Below, in pieces: positions 1 to 6,162 of a DNA stretch of 12,392 nucleotides. The number at the start of each line of letters is the position of its first letter. Within the stretch, counting starts at the first letter, position 1. This DNA is from Clostridiales bacterium. Its GTDB lineage: Bacteria; Bacillota; Clostridia; Christensenellales; Borkfalkiaceae. The stretch spans positions 1 to 12,392 of the forward strand of contig SVIK01000042.1 in assembly GCA_015069525.1 (NCBI GenBank). The letters run 5' to 3'. A program made the position numbers and the translations under genes. Below the pieces are notes generated by a model. It was not told the DNA's origin. It saw nothing but the letters and a program-made list of their open reading frames with translations, and did not search any database.

Positions 1-1
1 A

Positions 2-1501
2 AGAAAAGCCAAGGCGGAAAAGCGCTTGGCGGAAAGAAAGGCGAGAGAGGAGAGAAGAAAAGCGGAGGCAGAGGCAAGACGTAGAGAACACGCGCATGCA
101 AAAGCCAATCGCAGACAGGAAAAGAATAAAACTCGCCAAAAGAAAGAGAGCAGAAATAAAGAACGCAAGGAAAATAGAGGTGGCAAAAAGGGCTACGGCG
201 GTTGGCTTGCGGCGGTGATAGCGCTCGGCACGGTCACGCTTGGTTTGACGACGGCGGTGACGGTGGGCGCAATCGAGATGAAAGGCATGAAAAACACCGC
301 TATGACGGGCATACAAAGTACGACGTACGAGCTGACGGGGATTATGGAACACGTAGACGACGATTTGGATAGAGTGCGTATTTCCGCTTCTCCCGTGCAA
401 CAGGAACGTATTTTAACCGACCTTTTGGTGCAAGCGCGCCTTGCGGAATTGGATTTAGAAAAGCTCCCTATCAGCGGGGAGATGGACGGCAATTTAACGC
501 GCTTTATCAACCGCGTTGGCGCGGAGAGTGAACGTATGCTTGCCAAGCTCCGTCACGGAGGGAAGCTCTCAAAAGAGGACGAAGAAACGTTGGAAAGGCT
601 GTATAAAACCAACCATACAATGCGCATGCAGTTGGACGAATACGTCTCGAAAATGACGGATAAAGATTTGACGTCTTTTATGAAAAAGGGCGAAGGCATG
701 TTTATGGACGCTATTAACGGCTTGGAAAATTTAACGTTGGAAGAAAACCGTAAGGCGTTGGGTGAAAAAATGAAGGGGGCAGGTATGGGTTCAATGACGC
801 CTCCCTCCAAAAAGGAGAAGACGGGCTCGCCTAAAATCGATACGGCGCAGGCGGAAGAGCTTTGCAAACGGTATTTCTCCGATTATAAAATTGACGAATT
901 TCAATGCGTAGGCGAAACGGTAGCACGGGATTACTCGGCGTATAACGTGCAGGGCTACGACGATGAGGGCACGATGCTCTTTGCGGAAATTGATTATAAC
1001 GACGGCGAACTTATTCGCTTTGATTATTTCAAGCTGTGTGACGAAGAAACGTTCGATTTGCAAAACGCAGAACGAATCGCACTCGCATTTTTAGAAAGGC
1101 TCGGTTATGAGGATATGACGGCACTCCGTACGCACGAAAACGGCACGGATGCGGATTTCAGCTTCGTGTACGAGGCGGACGGCGTGGCGTATTACCCCGA
1201 TACCGTGCGCGTTAAAGTATGCCGTACGCGCGGTGTGGTCACCGGATTTGACGCGTCGCAGTATTTGCGCAATCACGAACGCAAGGGCGAAATTAAGACG
1301 GGCGTGACGATGGAAGAGGCGCAGGCAAAGCTTCATAACGGTTTGACGGTGGAGCACGCACGGCTCGCCGTCGTGAAAGCGAAGGGCGGGGAACGCACGG
1401 CGTACGAATTCCTTTGCTCTTACGGTGAAGAAAAATATTTGGTGTATTTGGACGCTATGCACGGCGAAGAAATTGCAATTATGAATATTAAAAATTTATA
1501 A
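2..1501 (+). CDS. ypeB: YpeB-like spore germination protein (5' end outside window)
   Basis: In spore formers YpeB sits at the inner spore membrane and is needed for localisation and stability of the cortex-lytic enzyme SleB during germination. The frame shows a cytoplasmic tail very rich in Lys/Arg/Glu (about residues 1-57, counted from the TTG at 26), one membrane segment (about 59-83, starting GWLAAVIALG), a helical domain (about 90-260) and three PepSY-like repeats (about 275-345, 350-420, 425-490; the last contains the segments EEAQAKL and LVYLDAMHGEEIAIMNI). This order matches YpeB, roughly 450 aa in Bacillus. The frame is open leftward to base 2, so the TTG at 26 is probably not the true start, although AAGGCGG at 11-17 could act as a ribosome binding site. 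Bacillus YpeB starts almost at its membrane segment, so the long charged tail is unusual. sleB would be expected just upstream. The family call is fairly sure; the start is not. Confidence 0.82.
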   Translation, partial: RKAKAEKRLAERKAREERRKAEAEARRREHAHAKANRRQEKNKTRQKKESRNKERKENRGGKKGYGGWLAAVIALGTVTLGLTTAVTVGAIEMKGMKNTAMTGIQSTTYELTGIMEHVDDDLDRVRISASPVQQERILTDLLVQARLAELDLEKLPISGEMDGNLTRFINRVGAESERMLAKLRHGGKLSKEDEETLERLYKTNHTMRMQLDEYVSKMTDKDLTSFMKKGEGMFMDAINGLENLTLEENRKALGEKMKGAGMGSMTPPSKKEKTGSPKIDTAQAEELCKRYFSDYKIDEFQCVGETVARDYSAYNVQGYDDEGTMLFAEIDYNDGELIRFDYFKLCDEETFDLQNAERIALAFLERLGYEDMTALRTHENGTDADFSFVYEADGVAYYPDTVRVKVCRTRGVVTGFDASQYLRNHERKGEIKTGVTMEEAQAKLHNGLTVEHARLAVVKAKGGERTAYEFLCSYGEEKYLVYLDAMHGEEIAIMNIKNL

Positions 1502-1507
1502 AATAAA

Positions 1508-1539
1508 AGAAAGGGAGCGGTTTTGACGCTCTCTTTTCT
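1508..1539 (+). terminator. Intrinsic terminator after the ypeB-like gene
   Basis: The sequence AAAGGGAGCG (1510-1519) pairs with CGCTCTCTTT (1527-1536) around a 7-base loop, with one G-U pair and a short T tract overlapping the 3' arm. It lies 7 bases after the stop codon and separates this gene from the perR promoter. Confidence 0.75.
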
Positions 1540-1577
1540 ACTATATGGATAAACGGAAATTTTTTTTGCAAAAACTC

Positions 1578-1611
1578 TTGACGGGGCGGGGAAAGTATGA
1601 TATACTATAAT
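1578..1611 (+). promoter_or_regulatory. Sigma-A promoter of perR
   Basis: A -35 box TTGACG (1578-1583) and a -10 box TATACT (1601-1606) are separated by exactly 17 bases. An overlapping TATAAT lies at 1606-1611. The stretch CTATAATCGATATCC (1605-1619) matches the left half of the known PerR box (TTATAATNATTATAA) well but the right half poorly, so autoregulation is possible but not shown. Confidence 0.8.
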
Positions 1612-1642
1612 CGATATCCAATCTTATTAAGGAGGTAAAGGT

Positions 1643-2032
1643 ATGCAAGAGAGGCAGACGAAGCAAAAGCAGATTATATACGAAGCGTTAAAGACGTTAA
1701 ATCATCCAACGGCGACGGAAGTATACGGCTACGTGCACGATTTGCACCCGACGGTATCGCGAGCGACGGTGTTTAGGGTACTTGGTGGATTTGCGAGCGG
1801 TGGACGGGCGTTAGAGCTTCGAAGTGCGGGAAGCGAAGTGCGATACGATTATAACGTAGAGCCCCATTGTCACGGCAGATGCGTTGCCTGTGGAAAGCTT
1901 GCGGACGTAGAGGTAGAGGGGCTTCCTAGGAGCGGGATAAAAGCGACGGCGTGTGACGGATTCGAGGTAGAGAGCTACGCATTAGAATTTTTCGGCACGT
2001 GTAAAGAATGTCGCGAGGGAATCCGCGCGTAG
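1643..2032 (+). CDS. perR: Fur-family peroxide-stress regulator, PerR type
   Basis: This 129-aa protein is a metal-dependent repressor of the Fur family. An N-terminal winged helix (about 1-65, with VSRATVFRVL as recognition helix) is followed by a C-terminal dimerisation domain. Two CxxC pairs (C80/C83 and C120/C123) form the structural zinc site. All five positions that bind the regulatory metal in Bacillus PerR (H37, D85, H91, H93, D104) have counterparts here: H21, D69, H75, H77 and D88. That favours PerR, which senses peroxide by metal-catalysed histidine oxidation, over Fur or Zur. The protein lacks about 16 N-terminal residues relative to B. subtilis PerR. The start is fixed by AAGGAGG (1629-1635) 7 bases before ATG. 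No peroxidase or rubrerythrin gene is adjacent, so its targets must lie elsewhere. No terminator is evident before the tRNA promoter 30 bases downstream. Confidence 0.85.
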   Translation: MQERQTKQKQIIYEALKTLNHPTATEVYGYVHDLHPTVSRATVFRVLGGFASGGRALELRSAGSEVRYDYNVEPHCHGRCVACGKLADVEVEGLPRSGIKATACDGFEVESYALEFFGTCKECREGIRA

Positions 2033-2061
2033 GAAATTTTCAAAAAGGCGCGAAAAAAGCG

Positions 2062-2090
2062 TTGACAAGAAAAAGAAAAAGGTATATAAT
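2062..2090 (+). promoter_or_regulatory. Strong sigma-A promoter of tRNA-Gly
   Basis: Perfect consensus boxes TTGACA (2062-2067) and TATAAT (2085-2090) with a 17-base spacer. Transcription should start near 2097, at the first base of the leader hairpin. Confidence 0.92.
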
Positions 2091-2096
2091 AAAAAA

Positions 2097-2115
2097 GCCG
2101 TTCGGAAAGAACGGC
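2097..2115. other. Perfect hairpin in the tRNA 5' leader
   Basis: GCCGTTC (2097-2103) and GAACGGC (2109-2115) pair perfectly around GGAAA. On the plus strand an A run follows. Read on the minus strand the hairpin is followed by TTTTTT (2096-2091), the form of an intrinsic terminator, although no minus-strand gene lies to its right before 3444. Confidence 0.7.
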
Positions 2116-2122
2116 AAAAAAT

Positions 2123-2197
2123 GCAGGTGTCGCCTAGCGGTATGGCGGCAGCTTCCCAAGCTGTTCCCGGCGAGTTCGACTCTCGTCACCTGCTCCA
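2123..2197 (+). tRNA. tRNA-Gly, anticodon CCC
   Basis: A complete cloverleaf of 75 bases with encoded CCA. The acceptor stem GCAGGTG (2123-2129) pairs with CACCTGC (2187-2193). The D arm has stem GCC/GGC (2132-2134 and 2144-2146) and a loop with AGCGGTA. The anticodon stem GCAGC/GCTGT encloses the loop TTCCCAA, with anticodon CCC at 2155-2157. The T arm contains GTTCGACT. It reads GGG codons. It is a solitary gene with its own promoter and terminator, just behind perR. Confidence 0.95.
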
Positions 2198-2202
2198 AAA
2201 AT

Positions 2203-2234
2203 CGACAAGTCGCGGTAAGTGGCTTGTCGGTTTT
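2203..2234 (+). terminator. Terminator of the tRNA-Gly unit
   Basis: CGACAAG (2203-2209) pairs with CTTGTCG (2223-2229), followed by GTTTT. It starts 6 bases after the tRNA CCA end. Confidence 0.75.
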
Positions 2235-2284
2235 ATCTATTATCTTTTCGCTCTTCATTTTTTAATAAAACAAGGAGAAATATT

Positions 2285-3376
2285 ATGAAAAAACTTTTTT
2301 CTGCTTTAACAACCGCGCTTATTATGTGCATTACACTAATATACTTTATTGCGTGTGATAGCAATAATAGTGTTGATAATAGTGTGGATACTAATGTCAA
2401 GTATAGCCAAGATTTAGAATTTGAATTAAACGAAGAGCAAACAGGATACGTTCTCAAAGGGATTGGCAATTGTAGCGATACAAAGCTAGTTATACCAGCT
2501 AAATATAATGAAAAACCTGTTGTAGAAATTGAGACATTTGCATTTGAAAAGAATAATTTTATCCAAGAGGTAGTAATTCCTGATAGTGTGGAAGTTATCC
2601 AATGGGCGGCATTTATCGAATGTGCCAACTTGACGAGTGTGGTTATCGGTAACGGGTTAGAAGGTATCGGACTGCAAGTGTTCGCTGGCTGTACTAATTT
2701 GACGAGTATAGAGGTAAGTAAAGATAATACGGCGTATAAATCAGTGGACGGGAATTTGTACACTAAAAATGGAGAAACGCTTATCCAATATGCCGTTGGA
2801 AAAACAGAAAAATCCTTTACTATTCCTGAAAGCGTCAAAAATGTCGGTGTGATGGCGTTCTTGGGTTGTGATAGTTTAACAAGTGTAGTAATCCCTGAAA
2901 GTGTAGAAAGTATCGGTGCCCATGCGTTTTCTGAATGCAGTAGTTTGACAAGCGTGGTAATCCCTGAAAGTGTAGAAAGTATCGATGGCGGTGCGTTTTC
3001 TGAATGCAGTAGTTTAACAAGTGTAGTAATCCCTGAAAGTGTAGAAAGTATCGGTATGAATGCGTTCTGGAATTGCACTAACTTGACAAGCGTGGTAATT
3101 GGCGACGGGGTAGAGATTATTTTCGGTTTTGCGTTCTGTAATTGCAGTAGTTTGACAAGCGTGGTAATTGGCGACGGGGTAGAGATTATTTCCGATTTTG
3201 CGTTCTGGAATTGCGGTAGTTTGACCATTTATTGCAAAGCGGAAAGTAAACCAAGCGGTTGGGGAGAAAATTGGAATTATTCTAACTGTCCTGTGTATTG
3301 GTATAGCGAAACGCAACCCACGACAACGGGCAACTATTGGTATTACGATGGAAATGGCGAAGTTGTTGTTTGGTAA
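2285..3376 (+). CDS. BspA-type leucine-rich-repeat lipoprotein
   Basis: A 363-aa predicted surface lipoprotein. The signal peptide starts MKKLFSALTTALIM and ends in the lipobox FIAC, so C24 would carry the lipid. Residues about 50-314 are BspA-type (LRR_5) repeats of about 23 aa with the pattern IPESVESIG..AF..C.SLTSVV, interrupted near 140-170 by the insertion typical of this family (YKSVDGNLYTKNGETLIQYA). Residues 315-340 form a cap (IYCKAE...GW...WN...CPVYW), followed by a Tyr/Trp-rich tail ending VVVW. Such repeats mediate binding in other bacteria, but the ligand here is unknown. An upstream in-frame start (2219) lies inside the tRNA terminator; the chosen ATG has AAGGAG (2272-2277) 7 bases before it and gives a clean signal peptide. 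The DNA is richer in A+T than the housekeeping genes and carries tandem repeats, consistent with an accessory gene. Confidence 0.88.
   Translation: MKKLFSALTTALIMCITLIYFIACDSNNSVDNSVDTNVKYSQDLEFELNEEQTGYVLKGIGNCSDTKLVIPAKYNEKPVVEIETFAFEKNNFIQEVVIPDSVEVIQWAAFIECANLTSVVIGNGLEGIGLQVFAGCTNLTSIEVSKDNTAYKSVDGNLYTKNGETLIQYAVGKTEKSFTIPESVKNVGVMAFLGCDSLTSVVIPESVESIGAHAFSECSSLTSVVIPESVESIDGGAFSECSSLTSVVIPESVESIGMNAFWNCTNLTSVVIGDGVEIIFGFAFCNCSSLTSVVIGDGVEIISDFAFWNCGSLTIYCKAESKPSGWGENWNYSNCPVYWYSETQPTTTGNYWYYDGNGEVVVW
2873..3217 (+). repeat. Five tandem 69-bp units encoding LRRs
   Basis: Units start at 2873, 2942, 3011, 3080 and 3149. The first three belong to one subtype (encoding IPESVESI) and the last two to another (encoding IGDGVEII). 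Within a subtype the DNA differs at only about one base in ten, including synonymous positions, which points to recent duplication rather than constraint on the protein alone. Confidence 0.85.
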
Positions 3377-3395
3377 TGGAAAAATAAAATAAAAA

Positions 3396-3432
3396 CCAAA
3401 AAGGGCTGTGGTAAATCCACAGCCCTTTTTGG
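3396..3432. terminator. Bidirectional terminator between convergent genes
   Basis: A perfect 16-bp inverted repeat, CCAAAAAGGGCTGTGG (3396-3411) and CCACAGCCCTTTTTGG (3417-3432), with a TAAAT loop. T runs occur in both directions, so it can end the LRR lipoprotein transcript and the minus-strand small-protein transcript. Confidence 0.92.
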
Positions 3433-3443
3433 TTAGTCAAAGT

Positions 3444-3674
3444 TTAGTTGTTTTCAAGCCAAGCTTTTGCTTTGTCAGCGCTCATACGCGTGATGTTTTC
3501 GCACGTATATTTCGATTCAGCACCGCCGTTCGTGTAGAGGAAATAGAAACCGTCTTGCGTTTTGAAAAGGCATTCTTCCCAACCGTCAGCGCTACCAAAT
3601 TCACCGTAGGTCACCTTTTTAATGAATTCGGAAGTTTTCGTATCGTACACTTTCTTGCAAATAATTTTCTGCAT
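3444..3674 (-). CDS. Small conserved-type protein of 76 aa, function unknown
   Basis: The protein starts MQKIICKKVYDT. The order of its features, YDTKTS near the N terminus, then ECLFKT, GFYFLYTNGGAESKY in the middle and MSADKAKAW near the end, resembles a family of short uncharacterised proteins that I recall from phages, integrative elements and plasmids of Firmicutes; this is recall, not a search. No membrane segment or signal is visible. The start is set by AAAGGAGA (3681-3688) 6 bases upstream; a longer in-frame extension to 3737 would run through the promoter. It is a single-gene unit with its own promoter, sharing a terminator with the LRR lipoprotein. Confidence 0.75.
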   Translation of the reverse strand: MQKIICKKVYDTKTSEFIKKVTYGEFGSADGWEECLFKTQDGFYFLYTNGGAESKYTCENITRMSADKAKAWLENN

Positions 3675-3708
3675 AGTCGTTCTCTCCTTTTTTAAGTTTT
3701 GTATTTTT

Positions 3709-3737
3709 ATTGTATACAAAAAAAATAAGAAAGTCAA
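3709..3737 (-). promoter_or_regulatory. Promoter of the 76-aa protein gene
   Basis: Read on the minus strand: -35 TTGACT (3737-3732), a 17-base spacer, and -10 TACAAT (3714-3709). An overlapping TATACA lies at 3716-3711. Confidence 0.72.
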
Positions 3738-3805
3738 CTTTTAACGAGTGCTTTTTTGCGAAAAATCAATTATTTTTATTGGAAAAGCCACCCAAAAACA
3801 ATCTA

Positions 3806-4720
3806 TCAGCCCTCTACGTTGGTGATTTTTCCCTTTTCTACCGTCACGGAAAAATTTCGCACTTCGAAAAGTCCTTTTCCTTTTGGAAATACCAATCCGC
3901 AAACGTTGGGCTTTCGCGTGGGGACTACGCTTATAAACGCACCCAAAAATTCTCGCAAAGCGTGTGCTTTTTCTCGCAATTCGTCCGCCAAAAAATCCAC
4001 GTATTCCACCCCCAAAAGCACGCTCTCGAAAAAGGCGTAGGGGAGCAATTCCTCCGCTATTTTTTCCCCGTCGTTTTCCCCCGTAGAGGTATACGCTTGT
4101 TTGAGTGTAAACGAAGTGCGCTCGCACCCGTTTTCCGCTAAAAGATACTCGCACTCCGCTATCCGTCCCAATCCGTCGAAGAGGGGCATAACGGTGCGCA
4201 ATTTATCTCCATCAAGGGCATAGGAGAGCACTTTTTCGCAAAAAACACACTCGCCCAAGCGCGTATACAAAGCGAGCCGTTCTTGCGTTTTAACCGCGAC
4301 GAGCGCTTTGAAGAAGTCCAGCTCGGCATGGGCAAAGCAAGCGTCTAACGGGCATAGGAAGAAGCCTTTTTCGCTCTCGATAGACAGTTGCACTTTGCCT
4401 TGCTGAAAGAGGGTGACGAGCGTATCGTTTTCACGTTTTTGCGCAATCGTTTTCAAGGTGAAATCGTTGGGCGGGAATTCCCGCGCGTATAGTGCAAGTC
4501 CGTCTGGCAAAAGATACACGTCAAAGCCGTTTGGCGGAGCAAAGCGGAGCTGTTCGTTTAAAAAACAGCCGATTGGCAGGGCGTTTTGCGGAGAAAATTG
4601 CGCGTAAATATTATCTTGTAAAGCGACCTCGGCAAACCGTTCGAAGCCGTCGGTAATGCCGAAATACGCACCGTTTAAAGTGAGCGCGCAAGGCGTTGAG
4701 GACAAAAAATAAACTTTCAT
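3806..4720 (-). CDS. Unrecognised 304-aa protein, probably cytoplasmic
   Basis: I do not recognise this protein. It starts MKVYFLSSTPCALTLNGAYF, with no signal peptide or membrane segment. The N-terminal third is rich in beta-prone residues and Pro/Gly turns. The pattern STPCALTLNGAYFGITDGF distantly recalls PEGA-like beta domains, a weak impression only. The middle (about 95-215) mixes beta and helical segments with scattered cysteines. A helical stretch follows (about 220-272, ending ELREKAHALREFLGAF), then a short beta-like C terminus. There is no Shine-Dalgarno before the ATG. Instead TATATT (4731-4726) ends 5 bases upstream, suggesting a leaderless transcript. It is divergent from the Myb-like gene at 4827, about 106 bp away. 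Length, composition and codon use look like those of a real gene. No convincing terminator is visible between its stop and 3738. Confidence 0.8.
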   Translation of the reverse strand: MKVYFLSSTPCALTLNGAYFGITDGFERFAEVALQDNIYAQFSPQNALPIGCFLNEQLRFAPPNGFDVYLLPDGLALYAREFPPNDFTLKTIAQKRENDTLVTLFQQGKVQLSIESEKGFFLCPLDACFAHAELDFFKALVAVKTQERLALYTRLGECVFCEKVLSYALDGDKLRTVMPLFDGLGRIAECEYLLAENGCERTSFTLKQAYTSTGENDGEKIAEELLPYAFFESVLLGVEYVDFLADELREKAHALREFLGAFISVVPTRKPNVCGLVFPKGKGLFEVRNFSVTVEKGKITNVEG

Positions 4721-4725
4721 ACGCT

Positions 4726-4731
4726 AATATA
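4726..4731 (-). promoter_or_regulatory. Putative -10 box directly before the ATG at 4720
   Basis: On the minus strand TATATT is followed by AGCGT and then ATG. The expected transcription start falls on or next to the A of ATG. No good -35 box is seen at normal spacing (TACTTT at 17 bases), so this is tentative. Confidence 0.4.
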
Positions 4732-4826
4732 TTCTTTTTTTGTTTGAAAAAGTATAAAATGAGAAAATTTGTCAATAATCACAAGGCAACGCAGAGAAAC
4801 TAAATTAAAAATCGGAGGCAAAAACT

Positions 4827-5483
4827 ATGCAAAAAATCAACGGTTATACGGAAGAAGAAGCGAAGACGCTTGTGGATTACATCAAAGAGGGCAAAAGCAA
4901 AGGCAAGACGCTCACCTATCTTTTCGAAAGCTACGGTTTGGCGCGCGGTAGGGCGAAGGGTAGCGTAAGAAATTACTACTACGCGCTGATGAAAAACGAG
5001 AAAAAGGACGAGCGGATTGTCAAACTCTTGGACGGTTCGTCTTTGAGCGTAGAAAAAATTCGAGAATTCACGGAAGAGGAAACGGAGGAAACGTTGAAAA
5101 GCATTTTGGCGGAAAAGAGCAAAGGCATTTCCGTGCGACGCGCCATATACAATCTTTCGGGTGGGGACGATAAATTGATGCTCCGCTTGCAAAATAAGTA
5201 TAGGAACATGCTCAAAAAAGACCCTGACAGAATCGTAGCAATCGCCAAACGGTTGGGTATGGACGAGGAAGCGCAACGCTTGCAAAAGCGCGCGTACGGT
5301 AGGGAAACGCGCGCAAAAGTGAACAAACAACCAATCCCCGATAGAGAGTTTTTACGCCGTCGTTTGGAAAACGAAATTAACGCTCTTTACGATAGACTTG
5401 CGCAGACGTTAAAGGAAGAAAACGCTCGTTTGCGCGAGGAAAACGCGAAACTCAAAGCGGAAAACGCCAAGAAAAACGCATGA
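4827..5483 (+). CDS. Putative DNA-binding protein with two Myb/SANT-like units and a C-terminal coiled coil
   Basis: A 218-aa protein with an internal duplication. Residues 7-57 (YTEEEAKTLVDYIKEGKSKG...SVRNYYYALMKN) align with residues 81-131 (FTEEETEETLKSILAEKSKG...RLQNKYRNMLKKD). Each unit has the acidic start, a central KSKG and an aromatic/basic third helix, as in Myb/SANT-like helix-turn-helix domains of bacterial regulators such as the sporulation regulator RsfA. Residues 172-218 form a coiled coil with repeated EENA(R/K)L heptads, which suggests oligomerisation. The likely role is transcriptional regulation, but the target is unknown. ATG is set by GGAGG (4814-4818), 8 bases upstream. 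It is divergent from the 304-aa gene and has a strong terminator behind it. The RsfA comparison is an inference from pattern, not a match I could test. Confidence 0.75.
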   Translation: MQKINGYTEEEAKTLVDYIKEGKSKGKTLTYLFESYGLARGRAKGSVRNYYYALMKNEKKDERIVKLLDGSSLSVEKIREFTEEETEETLKSILAEKSKGISVRRAIYNLSGGDDKLMLRLQNKYRNMLKKDPDRIVAIAKRLGMDEEAQRLQKRAYGRETRAKVNKQPIPDREFLRRRLENEINALYDRLAQTLKEENARLREENAKLKAENAKKNA

Positions 5484-5506
5484 TAGGAAAGAAAAACGCA
5501 GGATAA

Positions 5507-5543
5507 AAAAGCGAGCCGATACGTCAAATATCGGCTCGCTTTT
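5507..5543. terminator. Strong bidirectional terminator
   Basis: AAAAGCGAGCCGATA (5507-5521) pairs perfectly with TATCGGCTCGCTTTT (5529-5543) around a 7-base loop. A run of As precedes it (5505-5510), so it should work on both strands. It ends the Myb-like gene and, from the other side, the long 3' UTR of the YtxH-like gene. Confidence 0.92.
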
Positions 5544-5552
5544 ATAAAAAAC

Positions 5553-5823
5553 GCTGTATACGTGCGCTCGACAACCTTTCTAACGATAACGAAAGACAGA
5601 AAGACTTGGCTGTGGCGACACGCCACGTGGAGGCACAACCTCAATAGCGAGAATATACACGCGTTCCTTTATGACAACCTTTCTAACGATAACGAAAGAT
5701 AGAAAGACACGCCACGCGGAGGCGCAACCTCAATAGCAAGAATATGCACGCGCTCCTCTATGATAACCTTTCTTTCTAACGATAACGAAAGATAGAAAGA
5801 CTCGCGTGCGGAGGCACTCCGCT
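5553..5823 (-). repeat. Three tandem copies of an intergenic repeat behind the YtxH-like gene
   Basis: This fills the otherwise gene-free stretch 5484-5821. Cores lie at 5570-5605, 5673-5708 and 5762-5801 (spacing 103 and 89 bases). Read on the minus strand each contains TCTTTC(T)(A/G)TCTTTCGTTATCG, then TTAGAAAGGTT(G/A)TC. The arms CTTTCTA and TAGAAAG can pair in copies 2 and 3. Copy 3 has a 4-base TTTC insertion. Copy 3 is preceded by the hairpin GCGGAG-TGC-CTCCGC (5822-5808), whose first G is the last base of the stop codon; copy 1 by GTGGCG-TGT-CGCCAC (5626-5612). Links with GAGGTTGYGCCTC separate the units. Related copies occur at 6954-7010 and 9856-9920. Confidence 0.88.
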
Positions 5824-6070
5824 AGTCGGCGCTTTTCTTTGTTTTTTTCGAAACTTTCTCTTTCACTTCGTCCACTTTTTCATCTGCTTTTTGCGCAATT
5901 TTTTCCGTACATTTTTCCATATTACGGATTTTTTCATCGATAAACGCGTCCAGCTTGGCTTGCGTTTCGTCCTGCGCCTTTTTCACGAACGCACGCATTC
6001 TATTGTTATTGGCTACGAGAAGCGCACCCACAGCGCCACCCATAATAAGCCCGATTGCAAACTTTTCCAT
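5822..6070 (-). CDS. YtxH-like membrane-anchored small protein
   Basis: An 82-aa protein starting MEKFAIGLIMGGAVGALLVA, one hydrophobic Gly-rich segment (about residues 4-20) followed by a charged helix (21-82) with repeated K/E/D pattern (KADEKVDEVKEKVSKK). This is the layout of YtxH-family general-stress or envelope proteins, whose biochemical role is not settled. The start is supported by AAAGGGGG (6084-6077) 6 bases before ATG. A 7-bp hairpin abuts that ribosome binding site upstream. The stop TAG is the start of the repeat array, which would form a 3' UTR of about 280 bases up to the terminator at 5543-5507. It is divergent from ruvX. Confidence 0.8.
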   Translation of the reverse strand: MEKFAIGLIMGGAVGALLVANNNRMRAFVKKAQDETQAKLDAFIDEKIRNMEKCTEKIAQKADEKVDEVKEKVSKKTKKSAD

Positions 6071-6083
6071 ACGATACCCCCTT

Positions 6084-6102
6084 TAAGAGTGGAAAACTCT
6101 TA
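6084..6102. other. Hairpin at the YtxH-like gene ribosome binding site
   Basis: TAAGAGT (6084-6090) pairs with ACTCTTA (6096-6102) around a 5-base loop. On the minus strand it lies directly 5' of the AAAGGGGG ribosome binding site, within the divergent region before ruvX. It could be an mRNA leader hairpin or an operator palindrome; nothing here decides between them. Confidence 0.5.
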
Positions 6103-6162
6103 TGATATATTCAGTATGTGATAAAATTTTTGAAATATGCAAAAGAAAAAAGTGCGAAACGA

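Noticed and set aside
2091..2122. T-box or riboswitch before the tRNA
   Set aside because: The leader is only about 25 bases with one hairpin; there is no specifier loop, antiterminator or downstream coding gene under its control.
2219..2284. Longer N terminus for the LRR lipoprotein
   Set aside because: It would start inside the tRNA terminator and hide the signal peptide; ATG 2285 has a proper ribosome binding site.
2233..3228. 331-codon open frame on the minus strand over the LRR lipoprotein
   Set aside because: Its internal repeats are only the reverse of the 69-bp LRR units; no start signals.
3710..4141. 143-codon open frame on the plus strand opposite the 304-aa gene
   Set aside because: Starts inside the promoter of the 76-aa gene, no ribosome binding site, Phe/Arg-rich shadow composition.
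5553..5823. CRISPR array
   Set aside because: Only three units, units themselves contain hairpins, links between cores are also repeated rather than unique, spacing is uneven, and no cas gene is near.
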